From Desmodus rotundus (lineage: Eukaryota; Chordata; Mammalia; Chiroptera; Phyllostomidae): a DNA stretch of 64,000 nucleotides. The notes under the pieces were generated by a model. It searched no databases and was not told the DNA's origin. It saw only the letters and a program-made list of their open reading frames with translations. Where the stretch lies: positions 27,283,426 through 27,347,425 of the forward strand of contig NC_071398.1 in assembly GCF_022682495.2 (NCBI RefSeq), given 5' to 3'. A program made the position numbers and the translations under genes. Positions 43,605 through 54,574 of this stretch are shown piece after piece. Every line of letters starts with the position of its first letter. Positions within the stretch are counted from its first letter, which is position 1.

Positions 43605-45360
43605 TTATCAGTTTATTCCTCCCCACCCCCGCTTTATTGAGATGTAATTGACATATAATATTGTGTATGCTTAAGGTACATGAAGCGATTTGATCCACTT
43701 ACATACTGCAAAATGATTACCACTTTAGTGTTTGCTAACAGCTGCATTACCTTACATAATTACCGTTTCTTTTTCGTGGTGAGAGCATTGGAGATTTACT
43801 CTCCTAGTAACTTTCAGGTATATAATCCAGCACTAGTGACTATAACCACTCTTCCGTACATTAGATCTCAGAACTCACTCATCTCACAGGTAGAAATGTG
43901 TAATCTCTGAACGACATCTCCCCTTTCCTCCAGCCTGTAGTAGCCACTATTCTAGTCTCTGTTTCTCTGAGTTTGGCTTTTCAAATTCCACACTGTAGCG
44001 AGGTCATACAGCATTTGTTTTTCTCTGTCTGACTTGGTCCACCTGGCACGACGCCCTCGGGGTCTATCCGTGTTGTTGCGAGTGGCAGGATTACCCTCTT
44101 CCCGCGGCTGAATGTTACTGCATTGCGTACACCACACCTTCTCCACCCACTGGTCCGCCGCGGGCACTGAGGTTGTTTCCGAGGCCTGGCTATCGTGAAT
44201 AACGCTGCAGTGAGCGTGGGGTGCAGGTCTCTCTTTGAGATCCTGATTTCATTCCCTTGGGGCATATGTCGAGAAATGGGATTGCTGGATTATATGGTAT
44301 TCTACTGTTAATTGTTTGAGGAAATTCCATACTGGTTTCCATAGTGGCAGCACCGATTTGCATTCCCACCAGCAGTGTGAAGGGATCCATTTGTCCCCAT
44401 CCTCACTATTGCTTGTTATCTCATCTTTTTTTTAATAATAGCCATTCTAACAGGTCTGAGGCGATATTTGTGGGTTTAACGTGCATTTTCCTGATGACGA
44501 GTGATGTTGAGCATCTTTTGATGTGCCTGTTGACCATTTGTACATCTTCTTCAGAAAAATGTCATTTCCGTTCCTCTGCCTATTTCTTAGTCGATTTTTT
44601 TTGTTTCCAGTACATTCTTTTTCATTGCTGAGTGGTATTCCATTGTCTGAATATATCACTTTTTTAAAAAATGTTTTATTCTCCTGTTGATAGGTGTTAG
44701 TGTTGTTTCCAGTTTGGGCCCATAATGAACAAAGCGATGGAGAACATTTGTGTACATGGCTTTGTGTAAAACACACTTTCATTTCTCTGGAGTAAAATTC
44801 TAGAAGTGGAATCGTTAGGTTGTAGGTAGGAGAATGTTTCATTTTAAAAGAAACTTCCAGATCTTTTTCTGAAGTGTTTTGCCATGAAATTGCATTATGA
44901 ACATCAGACTTCCGTAGGGACGGCACAGGCCCTCCGATTACGAGGCCGCAAATCTGAATCTCTGAGATCCTTTCAAGTCTGGGGTTCCGTGCCTCTCTTG
45001 CAAAGTCTTGCCATTGTTTTTCAACAGAACTCCCTGGGCGATTAGGTGCACAGAAGGTGGCTGAGGTGGCTAGTTCTCCCTCCTCCCAGAGCATCGGCGG
45101 AGATCAGAAACAGAAGGCACCAACTCCCACCGCAGGGTCACATATCAGGTAAAACTGATAAATAGAAATTGTACACATTTAAAGTATACAACTTGGTGTT
45201 TTGATTCACATGTACATAGCGAAGTAATCACTACAATCAAGCTAATTACCTATCCATCTCATCACGTAGTTGCCAGTTTCTTCGTGTGTGTTGAGAACAG
45301 ACGATCTACCCTCTTAGCAGATTTCAAGTCTACAATCAATACTGTATTTCTAATTCTTAA
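43605..45360 (-). mobile_element. L1 3' portions, reverse
   Basis: GCTTTATTGAGATGTAATTG marks the 3' UTR. GGCTATCGTGAATAACGCTG, GAAATGGGATTGCTGGATTA, ATTCCCACCAGCAGTGTGAA and ATGACGAGTGATGTTGAGCA are antisense ORF2 C-terminal sequence. Two more antisense L1 pieces follow (44611-45100 with TTCTAGAAGTGGAATCG; 45140-45360 with AAGTATACAACTTGGTGTTT). No intact frame. Confidence 0.85.
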
Positions 45361-46879
45361 TACACTTAAGTGGTCTGGGAGGTGGGTGTGAAGCTGGTGA
45401 ACTCCGGCTAGGTGCCATCAGCTTGAGCTTAGAGAGTGGCCTACGAGAAGGGCCTTTCCATTCAGGCCACCTAGAAACCTGCAAGGAGGGAATAGATAAC
45501 CCATGAGAAAACCTCAGACGACACAGTCACTAAGCCCTGGGCCTCTGCTGGAGACTTTTATAAACAAGGAAACAGAACAGGGGAACAGGTATCTTTATCT
45601 TACAGATAAGGAACAGGTATAGTAGTTCCTCAGCTTGTCTGTAGTTTAAAAATGACTATAAACAACCCAAATATCCACGAACACAACAGGGGAGCATCTT
45701 TGGCTTACACCACAGAGGGTAGGCAGGCTGAAGAAAGCACGCAAACTACAGCATCAGGCCTCCTGTGCTTTTAGGCACACGGTTCTGCCTACTGGCCCAA
45801 GCTTACATCCTCAGGCTTAATGCCTTGGTGGGAAGGGAGCTGTTCGTTCCGAAAATTCCAATAAACCCTAGAATTGAGTCTCATTGGCCTGGCCTGGGTC
45901 ATGTGCCCACCCATCTGCCAACGTGGGCCAGGAGGATAGAATAAGCTGATTAGCTGGACCTGGGTCCTGCACTCACCTCTGGGTCTCACTAAAACTCTAC
46001 CTGCTGAGAGTAAAAGGGGTGATTACTCCAAATCGAATGAAGGTACTGCTGCTGATGGGAAGGAGGAGGTGACACCGGATCAGGAAAGCACACCCCTTTG
46101 TCAGCCCACCCTCCATTATGCCAGCAGCTGTTGGCTAATGAGAGTCAAAGCCATCGTGGTGAACAGGACCTCGAAAAACCAAACACCCAGGCCATGAGAA
46201 CAAACCTGCACTACCTTTTCCAGTAATATGTACAACCAGACAATACTCAGTCTAGTGCTTTGTAAAATCTTACTGACTGTAATTATAAATGCACCGAAGT
46301 CTCTTCTGAGTCTTCTCAGTAAAAGGCGAAAGAGACACATGCCATTTGGGGAAATGCTTGTTCTTCCAGTTACCGTAGAAGTGGGTAAAATAATATAAAG
46401 AAAAATGCAAAAAGGAAAATCCATCCCTTTGTCAGCATCTCCATTGCAAAAGGCAAAGAAAACACTGAGGATTTGACTTGACTAGAATTAGAAATGTGTT
46501 GTGTGGGTGGTTTTCTACACAACTGGGTGCGAACACAGATTTCTTAAAGACTCGTAGCTAATGGTATTTGCTAGGTTTTATTTCAGTAAAGAAATACACA
46601 AAGGGCCACTTTTTGTAAGCCATTAAATGAAAAATGTACCAGGGAATATATATTCTCAATAGAATATCACTTCTTTTAAAAGAATATTTTACGGCAAAGC
46701 TAAGTATAACTAGCGATGGGATGGAAGAGAGAGCTCAGCCCTGTGTGTGTGTGAGAATTTAGTATGCAGTACCAGTAGCACCACAGATTAGTGGGGAAGA
46801 GACATTGCTTAATACACGATATAAATAATACACAATATAAGGAAGCCCTGTGAAGACAAGAGCCCCACCTTACAGAAAA
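45361..46879. other. Intergenic unique sequence
   Basis: No gene recognised. The open frame at 46116-46424 (reverse) has hydrophobic stretches but no family signature. Confidence 0.35.
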
Positions 46880-48085
46880 GTGGCCTCCAATGAATTAAAG
46901 AGTTAAAAGTAGAAGATGAAACTCTAAAGCTAAGAGGAGAAATTTAGGGAACTATCTTTGTGAGCCAGGGCAGAGGAAGAAATTCTCAAAACACATTCCA
47001 AAGCATCAACCATAAGGCTGCAAAATCAGTGAATTTGACTACACTGGAACGAAGGCTTTTTCAGAAATGACAGACATCACGAACAAAGCTGACAAAAAGG
47101 AGACAGGAGGGGCGAAGACTCAGTGTCTCGGAGGGACGGAGGCTTACTGTGTAGCCCAGCACTTTTCACTAGAGATGCAATGTGAGTCACTTATGCGATT
47201 TTAAACTTTCTACTAGCTGCATTTAAAACCATAAACAAAATAACTCAATTTTGATAATATATTTTATTTGACATGATCCAGCCAGATATTACCATTTCAA
47301 CATGCAATTAGTAAAGATTGTTGATGAGGATTTTGCTTTCTCTTTCTCATACCGGGCCTTCTGAGTTCTAAGTGCGCCGTGCCCTCTTCAGCACGTCTCG
47401 GTTTGGACCGGCCACAGTTCAAGCGCTTGGTGGCCCCGAGCAGTTAGAAGCCACCATGCCGGACAGCGCAGTCACAAACTACTCACAGAAGCCCTGAAAG
47501 TCAGTAGGAACAAGAGAGTAATAATCCCCACGGGAAAACACACAAAAGACATCAACAGGCAAGTTGTAAAAGAGGAACCCAGAAAGCGCACAAGCATCTT
47601 TAAAGATGTTCAAATCATTAGTAATCATGGAAATTAAAACAATGAGATAGCACTTTATATGTACAGGGCTGAATTAGAAAGCTGAATAATGCCAAGTGTT
47701 GGCGAGGATGTGGGTACCTGGGGCTCCTCACGTCCCTCCGGGAGGAGACTAGATGGGCACAGCTCTTCTGGGGGAAGGAAAGCAGCACGTTGAAGTGGCA
47801 CATTCCCTGTGGCCCAGGAGTGCTGCTCTCAGGTCTGTATTTCAAAGAAGGGATCACACAGCTTTATAAAGGGGCAGGTACAAGAGTGTGCAGTGTATTT
47901 TTTATGGTGGCGGAGGCAGGCTGGATGTCCATCCCAGGAGAGAAAGAAATAAAATGTAGGGTTGCACACCATGGCCCAGAGTGAGAAGGAACAGTTAGGT
48001 GCATACACAGCAGTGAATGAATTTAAAAACAGATGCTCAGTGAAAAAGTAATGAGATAGAATACCATTACACACTTTAAAAATGC
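46880..48085 (+). mobile_element. Old L1 3' part, interrupted by a hAT-type element
   Basis: AACTATCTTTGTGAGCCAGG and CAAAACACATTCCAAAGCAT at the left, then GAAATTAAAACAATGAGATA and GCCAAGTGTTGGCGAGGATG at the right, are sense L1 ORF2. The middle (about 47157-47470) is a different repeat. Confidence 0.75.
47157..47470. mobile_element. hAT-type element inside L1
   Basis: ACTTTCTACTAGCTGCATTT, GATAATATATTTTATTTGAC, ACCATTTCAACATGCAATTA, and CCGGACAGCGCA at the end follow a common mammalian hAT-type element order. Ends are worn. Confidence 0.55.
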
Positions 48086-48089
48086 GTCA

Positions 48090-48301
48090 CAGAGCATTGG
48101 TTGGGTGGCTCCATTGGTGGAGCATCATCCCATACACCAAAAGTTTATGGGTTCAATTCCTGGTCTGGGCACGTAGCGAGATTGCAGGTTTGATTCCCAG
48201 TCAGGGTGTGTGTGGAAGGCAACTGATTGATATTTCTCGCTCAAGTCAATGTTTCCCTTTCTCTCTCACACACACTTTCTCTATCTTTAAAAGGAATAAA
48301 A
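48090..48301 (+). mobile_element. VES-type SINE (first of three)
   Basis: GCATTGGTTGGGTGGCTCCA, GATTGCAGGTTTGATTCCCA, GTCAGGGTGTGTGTGGAAGG, CT-rich then A-rich tail. The B-box region seems partly duplicated (GGGTTCAATTCCTGG, then GGTTTGATTCCCAG). Confidence 0.85.
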
Positions 48302-48302
48302 A

Positions 48303-48499
48303 CATCCCTGACTGGTATGGTCCACTTGGTTCGGTGTCGTCCAGCAGAGTGAAGGGTCGCCAGTTTTATTACTGGTCAGAGCACATGCCTGAGTTGCCGG
48401 TTCGGTCCCAGTTTGGTGCTGCTAAGGGCAGCCTATCGGTGTTTGTCACATCAGTGTTTCTCTCCTCTTTTCCCCTCTCTCGAAAGGAAAATAAAATAT
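48303..48499 (+). mobile_element. VES-type SINE (second of three)
   Basis: TCCCTGACTGGTATGGTCCA start, GAAGGGTCGCCAGTTTTATT, GTGTTTCTCTCCTCTTTTCC, A-rich tail. It lies directly after the first. Confidence 0.8.
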
Positions 48500-48695
48500 T
48501 TTTTAAGATTTTATTTATTTATTTTTAGAGAGGGGAAGGGAGGGAGAAAGTGAAAGAGAAACATCAGTGTGGGGTTGCCTCTTGAGCACCCCCTACTGGG
48601 GACCTGGCCCACAACCCAGACATGTGCCCTGACTGGGAATTGAACCAGCGACCCTTTGATTCACAGGCTGGCATTCAATCCACACCAGCCAGGGC
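48500..48695 (-). mobile_element. VES-type SINE (third of three, inverted)
   Basis: AGAGAGGGGAAGGGAGGGAG at the left and CACACCAGCCAGGGC at the right are the reverse of VES. AAAATAAAAT flanks both sides (48488-48497, 48697-48706), so it was inserted in the A-rich tail of the second SINE. Confidence 0.88.
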
Positions 48696-48697
48696 AA

Positions 48698-49344
48698 AAA
48701 TAAAATCTTTTTAAAAATAAAATAAATAAAAACATAGGATTAAATAAATAAATTTTAAAAATACATAACACAAAACAAGAATATGTATTTTTCAAGGGCG
48801 CATACCTCCAAACCTTGCATTAAATACAGGAGGAGAGCTTCTTGATGAACTAGAGAAGTGGAAACGACCTATGGAGATACAAGGGAATAATTTTTTTTTT
48901 AATGCAAGATCTTGGCTGGACCAATCATGATGGTGTGTTATGAACTGAGGGGTATGTTTAACCTAATCATTCCTAATTTGGGTCATAAAAAGAGAAGAGG
49001 AGGTGGAGGAAGAAGATGGGGCAAGGAAAGGGAAGGAAAAATTGGTGAAGTCAGAAGTCCACCTTGCATCAGTGCCACTAGGTGGCACTGGTGCTGTTAC
49101 CCTATGAAATCCAGAGCTAGGAAGAATTCCTGGGGAAAGAAACCCCCAGACACTGAGCTCCTTGTGGCAGAGGCCATAGAAGAGCTGTTGACCTTAAAGT
49201 GTTACAGTGTTTTAAAAACAAAATGACAAATGTTTAAATTATCTGGTATTTTCTGTCTTGATTGGTAGTTCTGAAGAATAGATAATGCAGCAAATAATTT
49301 CAAAAGAATAGATGTATCGATCTAGTACCTAAATGTTCCATTCT
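48698..49344. other. A-rich DNA and unclassified segment, no gene
   Basis: After an A-rich tail region, 48900-49215 holds a 104-codon open frame with Lys/Arg/Gly-rich composition but no recognisable domain. A palindromic CTCF-like motif lies at 49073-49090. Confidence 0.35.
49073..49090 (+). promoter_or_regulatory. Predicted CTCF site, near-palindromic
   Basis: TGCCACTAGGTGGCACTG fits CCASYAGRKGGC exactly and reads almost the same on both strands. Sequence match only. Confidence 0.45.
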
Positions 49345-50085
49345 TTTTTAACATTTAAAAAAAATTATTGGTTAGTAAAATTATATAGGTTTCAAGTGTA
49401 CAATCCTGTAATATCTCATCTATGTATTGCATTGTGTGCCCAGCACCCAAAGTCACATCTCCTTCCGTACCATGTATTTGACCCCCTTTACCCTTTACTG
49501 CCTCCCCTTTCCCTCTGGTAACCACCACACTGTTACTTGTGTCTGTGAGTTTTTCTTTGTTTGTCTTGTTTGTTTATTTGTTGCTTCAGTTTTATATGTC
49601 ACATATGAGTGAAATCGTATGGTTCTCGACTTTTCCTGTCTGACTTATTTCACTTAGCATGATACTCTCACAACTCATCCATGTTAAACTTAACAAAGAT
49701 GTGAAGGACCTCTACACTGGAAACTACAAGACATTATTAAGAGAAACTGAAGAAGGCACAAATGAATGGATATTTTGTGTTCATGGATTGAAAGAATCAA
49801 TATAGTTAAAATGACCATATTACCCAAAGCAATATACAGATCTAATGCTGTCCCCATCAAAATTCTAATGCATTTTTTAAAGAAATAGAACAAGCTACCA
49901 GATTTGTAAGGAACCACAAAAAAACCCAAATAGCCAAAGCAATCCTAAGAAAAAAAAAAAAAAAGCTGAAGGTATCACACCCCCTGACTTCAAATTGTGC
50001 TACAAAGCAACAATAATTAAAACAGCATGATATTGGCAGAAAAACCAATACCACAGACCAATGGAACAGAATTAAGATTGCATTA
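49345..50085 (-). mobile_element. L1 with 5' inversion (twin-priming type)
   Basis: 49345-49687 is an antisense L1 3' end: a T-rich start, TATATAGGTTTCAAGTGTAC, and TTATTTCACTTAGCATGATA. From about 49688 the text switches to sense L1 ORF2 (GAAACTGAAGAAGGCACAAA, ATGACCATATTACCCAAAGC, ATAATTAAAACAGCATGATA). This is a 5' segment inverted relative to the 3' segment. Confidence 0.75.
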
Positions 50086-50573
50086 TTAATACAGATGAGA
50101 AAGGGATTGCTTTTCTAAAGAAAGTTTTGCTATGGTAAAGTTTTTCATTGTCATTTTTCTTGCAAAAAGAAAAAAGCCCACTTAAACACATCACCTATGA
50201 AAGTGCTCATAGCCATGTGCCAAAAGAGCCTGGAAATAGATCATTCTATTTACAACACTTCTCAAAAAATTTTAGTGGGTTTTGAACTCACTTGTTAAAA
50301 ATATCAAAATAAGTAAGTACCTTTCAATTAGTTTGCAAGAACAACTCAAAATCAGGAAACATGGAAACTTACTAATTATATGCCAACAAAAATTTTTCCA
50401 TAATTGGTGGTTGGGATTGAAAAGTAGGCATCATTATCTTCTTACACACAGAGACACGAAGCTTTGTGTGAAACATTTTTCAGTTATGATAGTCCTTCAA
50501 ATGTTCTATTAAAATCTACTGAACCTTAGAATCCTTAAATTATAATATCAAAAAGTGTTAAAGAATTTGAAAT

Positions 50574-50636
50574 GGCGCTGTCCGCGTGGCCCTGTTGGTT
50601 GGAGCATTGCTCTGTGCACAGAAAGGTTGCTGGTTC
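50574..50636 (+). mobile_element. VES-type SINE, 5' half (split by LTR)
   Basis: GGCGCTGTCCGCGTGGCCCT, GGTTGGAGCATTGCTCTGTG, GAAAGGTTGCTGGTTC. It continues at 51584 after the solo LTR. Confidence 0.85.
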
Positions 50637-51583
50637 TGAGGCAGGAGACAGCACAGGGAGAACTCTGAGACCGCACTGCTGTTACTGGCCAGCGTCTAGC
50701 ATCCTGGTTGCCAGGGAACACCTTTTAGCACTTAGGTAGATGAAATAGTAAACCAAGTCAGGAAGGAGGAGGATGGAGACGTGTCTCACCCACTAACTCA
50801 GCAGTCCTGAGCCTGGTCTGAAAATATTGCCAGGTGTTCCATCATCACAAGAAACACTATGTTAGCACGAGAGAAGATCAGTCCCTGAAATTCTGTGTAG
50901 TGTTTCCACTATCTGGGAAAGAAAGCCTTGAAACTGTGCTTTCATTCCAAGACCCGGAATGTGGGAGAAGGTCCACAGTGCCCAAAGAGAAGGCCCATAA
51001 AACAGCTTTGGTTAATTGTCTACCTCTGCTCACAATCTATTTTACAAAGGAGTCCCTCATGCTTACAGAAAGAGCCCATTAATAACTTTGGGAAAGTGCC
51101 CCAACTTTAATTAACTGCCTCCTGCCACAGATGTCTTACAACACGATGAACGAGTGGAGTGTGGAGCAAGGTAAGGGTTCGGGCTAACAGATCCCCGCAC
51201 GTACCTAAGTTAGGTAGTCACGTCCCCCCAGGAAAACTGGCACATTTGCCCGTCAATGAATATGTAACTTTTTTCTCCTATCCCATTGACTAAGTCCTCA
51301 GAACAGAGCATTCGCTCTCTCTAGGAGCTCTTGGCTCTCGGGATGCTGGGCCTCTGGCCAGTTGGCCTCAGGCCACCCGGGGGCTTGCCTCCCTGGTCTT
51401 CAGCTGCTCTTACTTTTGCTGCCCTGCTTTGCCCTGGACCTTTGCCTTTCACCCCCCACTCTAGCTAGTCCCGTTCTCTTCCATGGGAACGGACACTAAT
51501 AAACTGATGGCACGCTAATAGATTTGCTGCTCTCTAATTCTTTTCATGCATCAGCAAGAAGAACAAGGTCTCTCCTGTCAACA
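50637..51583 (+). mobile_element. Solo LTR of a class I-type ERV inside a SINE
   Basis: The 947-base block starts TGAGGCAGGAGACAGC and ends CTCCTGTCAACA, so TG...CA. It is flanked by GTTC at 50633-50636 and 51584-51587, a 4-bp target duplication. AATAAACTG near 51500, followed by a U5-like tail, fits an LTR polyadenylation region. There is no internal viral sequence, so it arose by LTR-LTR recombination. Confidence 0.85.
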
Positions 51584-51700
51584 GTTCGATCCCCAGTTGA
51601 GGCGCATATGGGAGGCAACCCATCGATGTCGCTCTCTCTCCCTCCTGCTCTCTCGCTCTCTAAAGTCAATGGAAACATGTTCTCAAGGGAGTATTTTTTT
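51584..51700 (+). mobile_element. VES-type SINE, 3' half (split by LTR)
   Basis: GTTCGATCCCCAGTTGAGGC resumes exactly at the B-box region, then the CT-rich 3' part and an A/T-rich tail. Confidence 0.85.
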
Positions 51701-51958
51701 AAAAGTTTAAAATGTAATGAAGTATATTCCATCCTTCACTCTAACTAAAAATATAAATATCATAATATAAATAATTTAGTGACAACCAAAAGAATTTTCT
51801 ATTGTTGATATGTTTAAAATTAAAAATGCATTTTGAAATGTTTTTTCTTTATTTTATCCTTTTTAACATCTATGTGTTTGCTTTGGAACATACATGATAT
51901 ATCTGTGCAGCACAAATTTTTTTACTTATCGGTCCATATGATCAAAATTACTTGGAGA

Positions 51959-52350
51959 CTATGTCCGTTTCCCACGGCTGCTGAACCAAATCACCGTAAG
52001 CTTACTGCCTAAACACAACACAGTGATAGTTTCACAGTCTGGGGGTCAGAGGTCCAAAAGGGGTCTCACGGGGCTAAAACCAAGGTGTCAGCAGGGCTGT
52101 TCCCTCTGGAGGCTCCCAGGGAGAGTCACTTCCCCCCCTTCTCCAGCTTTTACAGATGACCGCATCCCGTGGCCTCAGCCCTACTCCATCATCACATCTC
52201 CTCCTCAGGCTTTGACCCTCTCACCTCCCTTTTACGAGAACCCTGTGGTGATGTGGGCCCCCCGGAAAACCCAGGGTCATCTCCCCATCTCAAGGTCCTT
52301 AATCCAACCCCATCTGCAGAGTCCCCTTTGCTATGTAAGGATTAGCACGT
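51959..52350 (-). mobile_element. MLT1-type MaLR LTR, reverse
   Basis: TTTCCCACGGCTGCTGAACC, AGGGGTCTCACGGGGCTAAA, ATCTCCCCATCTCAAGGTCC, and CCTTTGCTATGTAAGG are the reversed MaLR LTR. It closely resembles 63420-63850. Confidence 0.8.
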
Positions 52351-52992
52351 GGGCGTTGTTAGAGGCCATCACACCACAGCCACAAAGAGCTTGGGCAGAG
52401 ACTGTAAGACTGACCCAAGGGCGAGAGAAATTGTGGTAGCCAGGGTCAGACTGGGTAGGAAAACTCCCCAGCAGGGCAGTCCCCGCGAGCTTACTTTCTG
52501 TGCCACGCTTTGAGGGGCGCTGGACCGCATCTTCTGCAAATGCACATGATATTTTTGTCACTTTCTGCCCTTTTGGCTAAAAGTAATAAACCTCCGTTTG
52601 CTAGGTAAGGTTGGGATGATTATTTCTTTTGCTCTCTACTGGGTCAGCTAGACCAAGGTTCAGGTCATGATTCAGGCACTTCCTCACTCCCTGAATGATC
52701 AGGGCAATTTTCCTAGGCCCCTGATCCTGAGCTCCCCTCTCTTCAAAACTGACAAAATAAGCCAGACTTTGCAGAATGCCAGGAGGACGAAAGGCTACAA
52801 TGTAGAAATTGCTTGCTTGCACAAGGCTACTGCTGACAAAATTTCAGTTTCTCTCCCTGTTCCAGTTAGAATTTCTGTCCATGCAATTCTTCATGCAGGG
52901 AACAAGCCTCATCCATAAAGATGCAGGAAAGTGAGAGCAAATTGAGTCCCAGAGTGAATGCCACTTTGCAATGATTTCTCGATTTCTCGTTT
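52351..52992. other. Intergenic unique sequence
   Basis: No gene or clear repeat was recognised between the reverse MaLR LTR and the A run. Confidence 0.3.
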
Positions 52993-53530
52993 CATCTGGG
53001 GATTAAGAAATGTAAAAAAAAAAAAAAAAAAGAATGAAATAAAATCTTACCTTTTGCGACAGCATGGATAGACCTGGAGATTATTATGCTCAGAGAAATA
53101 AGCCAGTCAGAGAAAGACAAATACCATATGATCTCACCTATATGTGGAATCTAATGAACAAAATAAACTGACAAACAAAATAGAAACAGAGGCCTGGATA
53201 CACAGAACAGACTGACAGCTGTCAGAGGGGAGAGGGGAGCGGGGACTGGATGAAAGAAGGTGAAGGGATTAAGCAAAAAAAGAAAAAACCATACATACAT
53301 ACACACCACAGACACAGACAACAATGGGGTGGTACCCAGAGGGAAGGGGGGTGGGGGAGGTGGAGGAGGGCAAAGGTGGAGGTGGGGAACAGGGGCAGAA
53401 AAACTTTGCTTGGGGAGATGGGTGCACAATGCAGTGTGCAAATGATGTTTTCTTGAGTTGTACACTGGAAACCTGTATGGTTTTGTAAACCAATGCCACG
53501 CCAGTAAATTTAAAAGAAAGAAACATACAG
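52993..53530 (+). mobile_element. Bat L1 3' end, preceded by an A run
   Basis: After an A run (about 53013-53030), GACAGCATGGATAGACCTGG, TATGATCTCACCTATATGTG, GGGGTGGTACCCAGAGGG, and GTACACTGGAAACCTGTATG form the end of L1 ORF2 and its 3' UTR. Confidence 0.85.
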
Positions 53531-54024
53531 CTTCTTTCATTAACAATTCCTCAAAACAGTGCCAGGCGTGACAACAAAGGTCAACTCCTAATGAAACTCA
53601 CACTTGACATGGCAAAGGGAGTCAAAATAATTTCCTTACAAACAAAGATCTTCCGAAATTAACAGCACTGTGCTGTGACCATTTTGTACATTCTCGGAAG
53701 GGGGACAAACTCAGCCAGCGTTTGTCCTACAAAGCGCCTCAGTCCTCTTCCGAGGTGGTGCAGAAGCCCTTTCCCAGGCGGGTATCCTTTCAAAGGAAAC
53801 ATTTTCATTTTTTTCTTGTTCTGGAAAGTGGGGCTTGTCAAGTCCCATTTTTCTGCCCAAGCCCTTTTCTTTCATGCAGTAACATCCTCCTCTGCTGGAT
53901 CTTGTGGGTTTTGCTACAATATTTATTAACAAAAATTGAATATAAGATGCATTTTGCATTCAAATTGGGTGGCTCTTAAATTTTCACATGTGTTAAGAAT
54001 CTTCCAAAGTGCTATATTTTTGTT
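53531..54024. other. Intergenic unique sequence
   Basis: No gene recognised. Overlapping open frames on both strands around 53.7-53.9 kb have no family signature. Confidence 0.35.
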
Positions 54025-54205
54025 GGTTTTTAATTGAATTAATTGGGGTGACATTGGTTAATGAAGTTATATAGGCTGCAGGTGTACGATTCTATAACAC
54101 ATCATCTGTATATTGTATTGTGTGTTCACCACCCCAAGCCTGGTGTCCTTCCATCGGCATTTATCCCCCCTCTATACCCACTTCTAATTCCCCCTGCCCC
54201 GCTTT
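54025..54205 (-). mobile_element. Bat L1 3' UTR, reverse
   Basis: TGACATTGGTTAATGAAGTT, ATATAGGCTGCAGGTGTACG, and ATCATCTGTATATTGTATTG are the reverse of the bat L1 3' end also seen at 49345. Confidence 0.8.
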
Positions 54206-54479
54206 CCGAGGTGGCTTTTTTAATGGAGGTTTTTATACCCTGTGTCCATCTCCTAAGATTTAGAGTGAGTAAGTCTAGACTAGGGCATGGGTGTACATTC
54301 AAAGCCCCCTCAACCCTACCCCCACCTGTCCCAGGGATTCTGATACATGTGGACTTCCCAGGAGAATTTTGTTGAAGTCTAAAATGAAGCGGGGTGGGTG
54401 GCGGAGAAATGGAGGTACAGGTATCTTCTCTAAGAAGATTCAACAGGCAAAGGGGAAAGATTTTCAAGCTCAAGAAATC

Positions 54480-54562
54480 TGTATCTTCTGGGAGGTGGGG
54501 GTGGGTAGGGCAGGGGAGAGTGGTGGGGGGGAAATGGAGACAACCATACTTGAAGAAAAATC
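54480..54562 (+). mobile_element. Bat L1 3' end fragment
   Basis: GGGGGGGAAATGGAGACAAC and CATACTTGAAGAAAAATCC match the L1 3' end at 7880-8038. Confidence 0.6.
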
Positions 54563-54574
54563 CGTACCTTCGCT

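Noticed and set aside
44447..45094. 215-codon minus-strand frame
   Set aside because: Lies in antisense L1 fragments. It reads L1-derived and junction sequence, and no intact ORF2 domain remains.
48912..49226. 104-codon Lys/Arg/Gly-rich frame
   Set aside because: No family similarity recognised. Low-complexity GA-rich DNA explains the composition, so it is not called as a gene.
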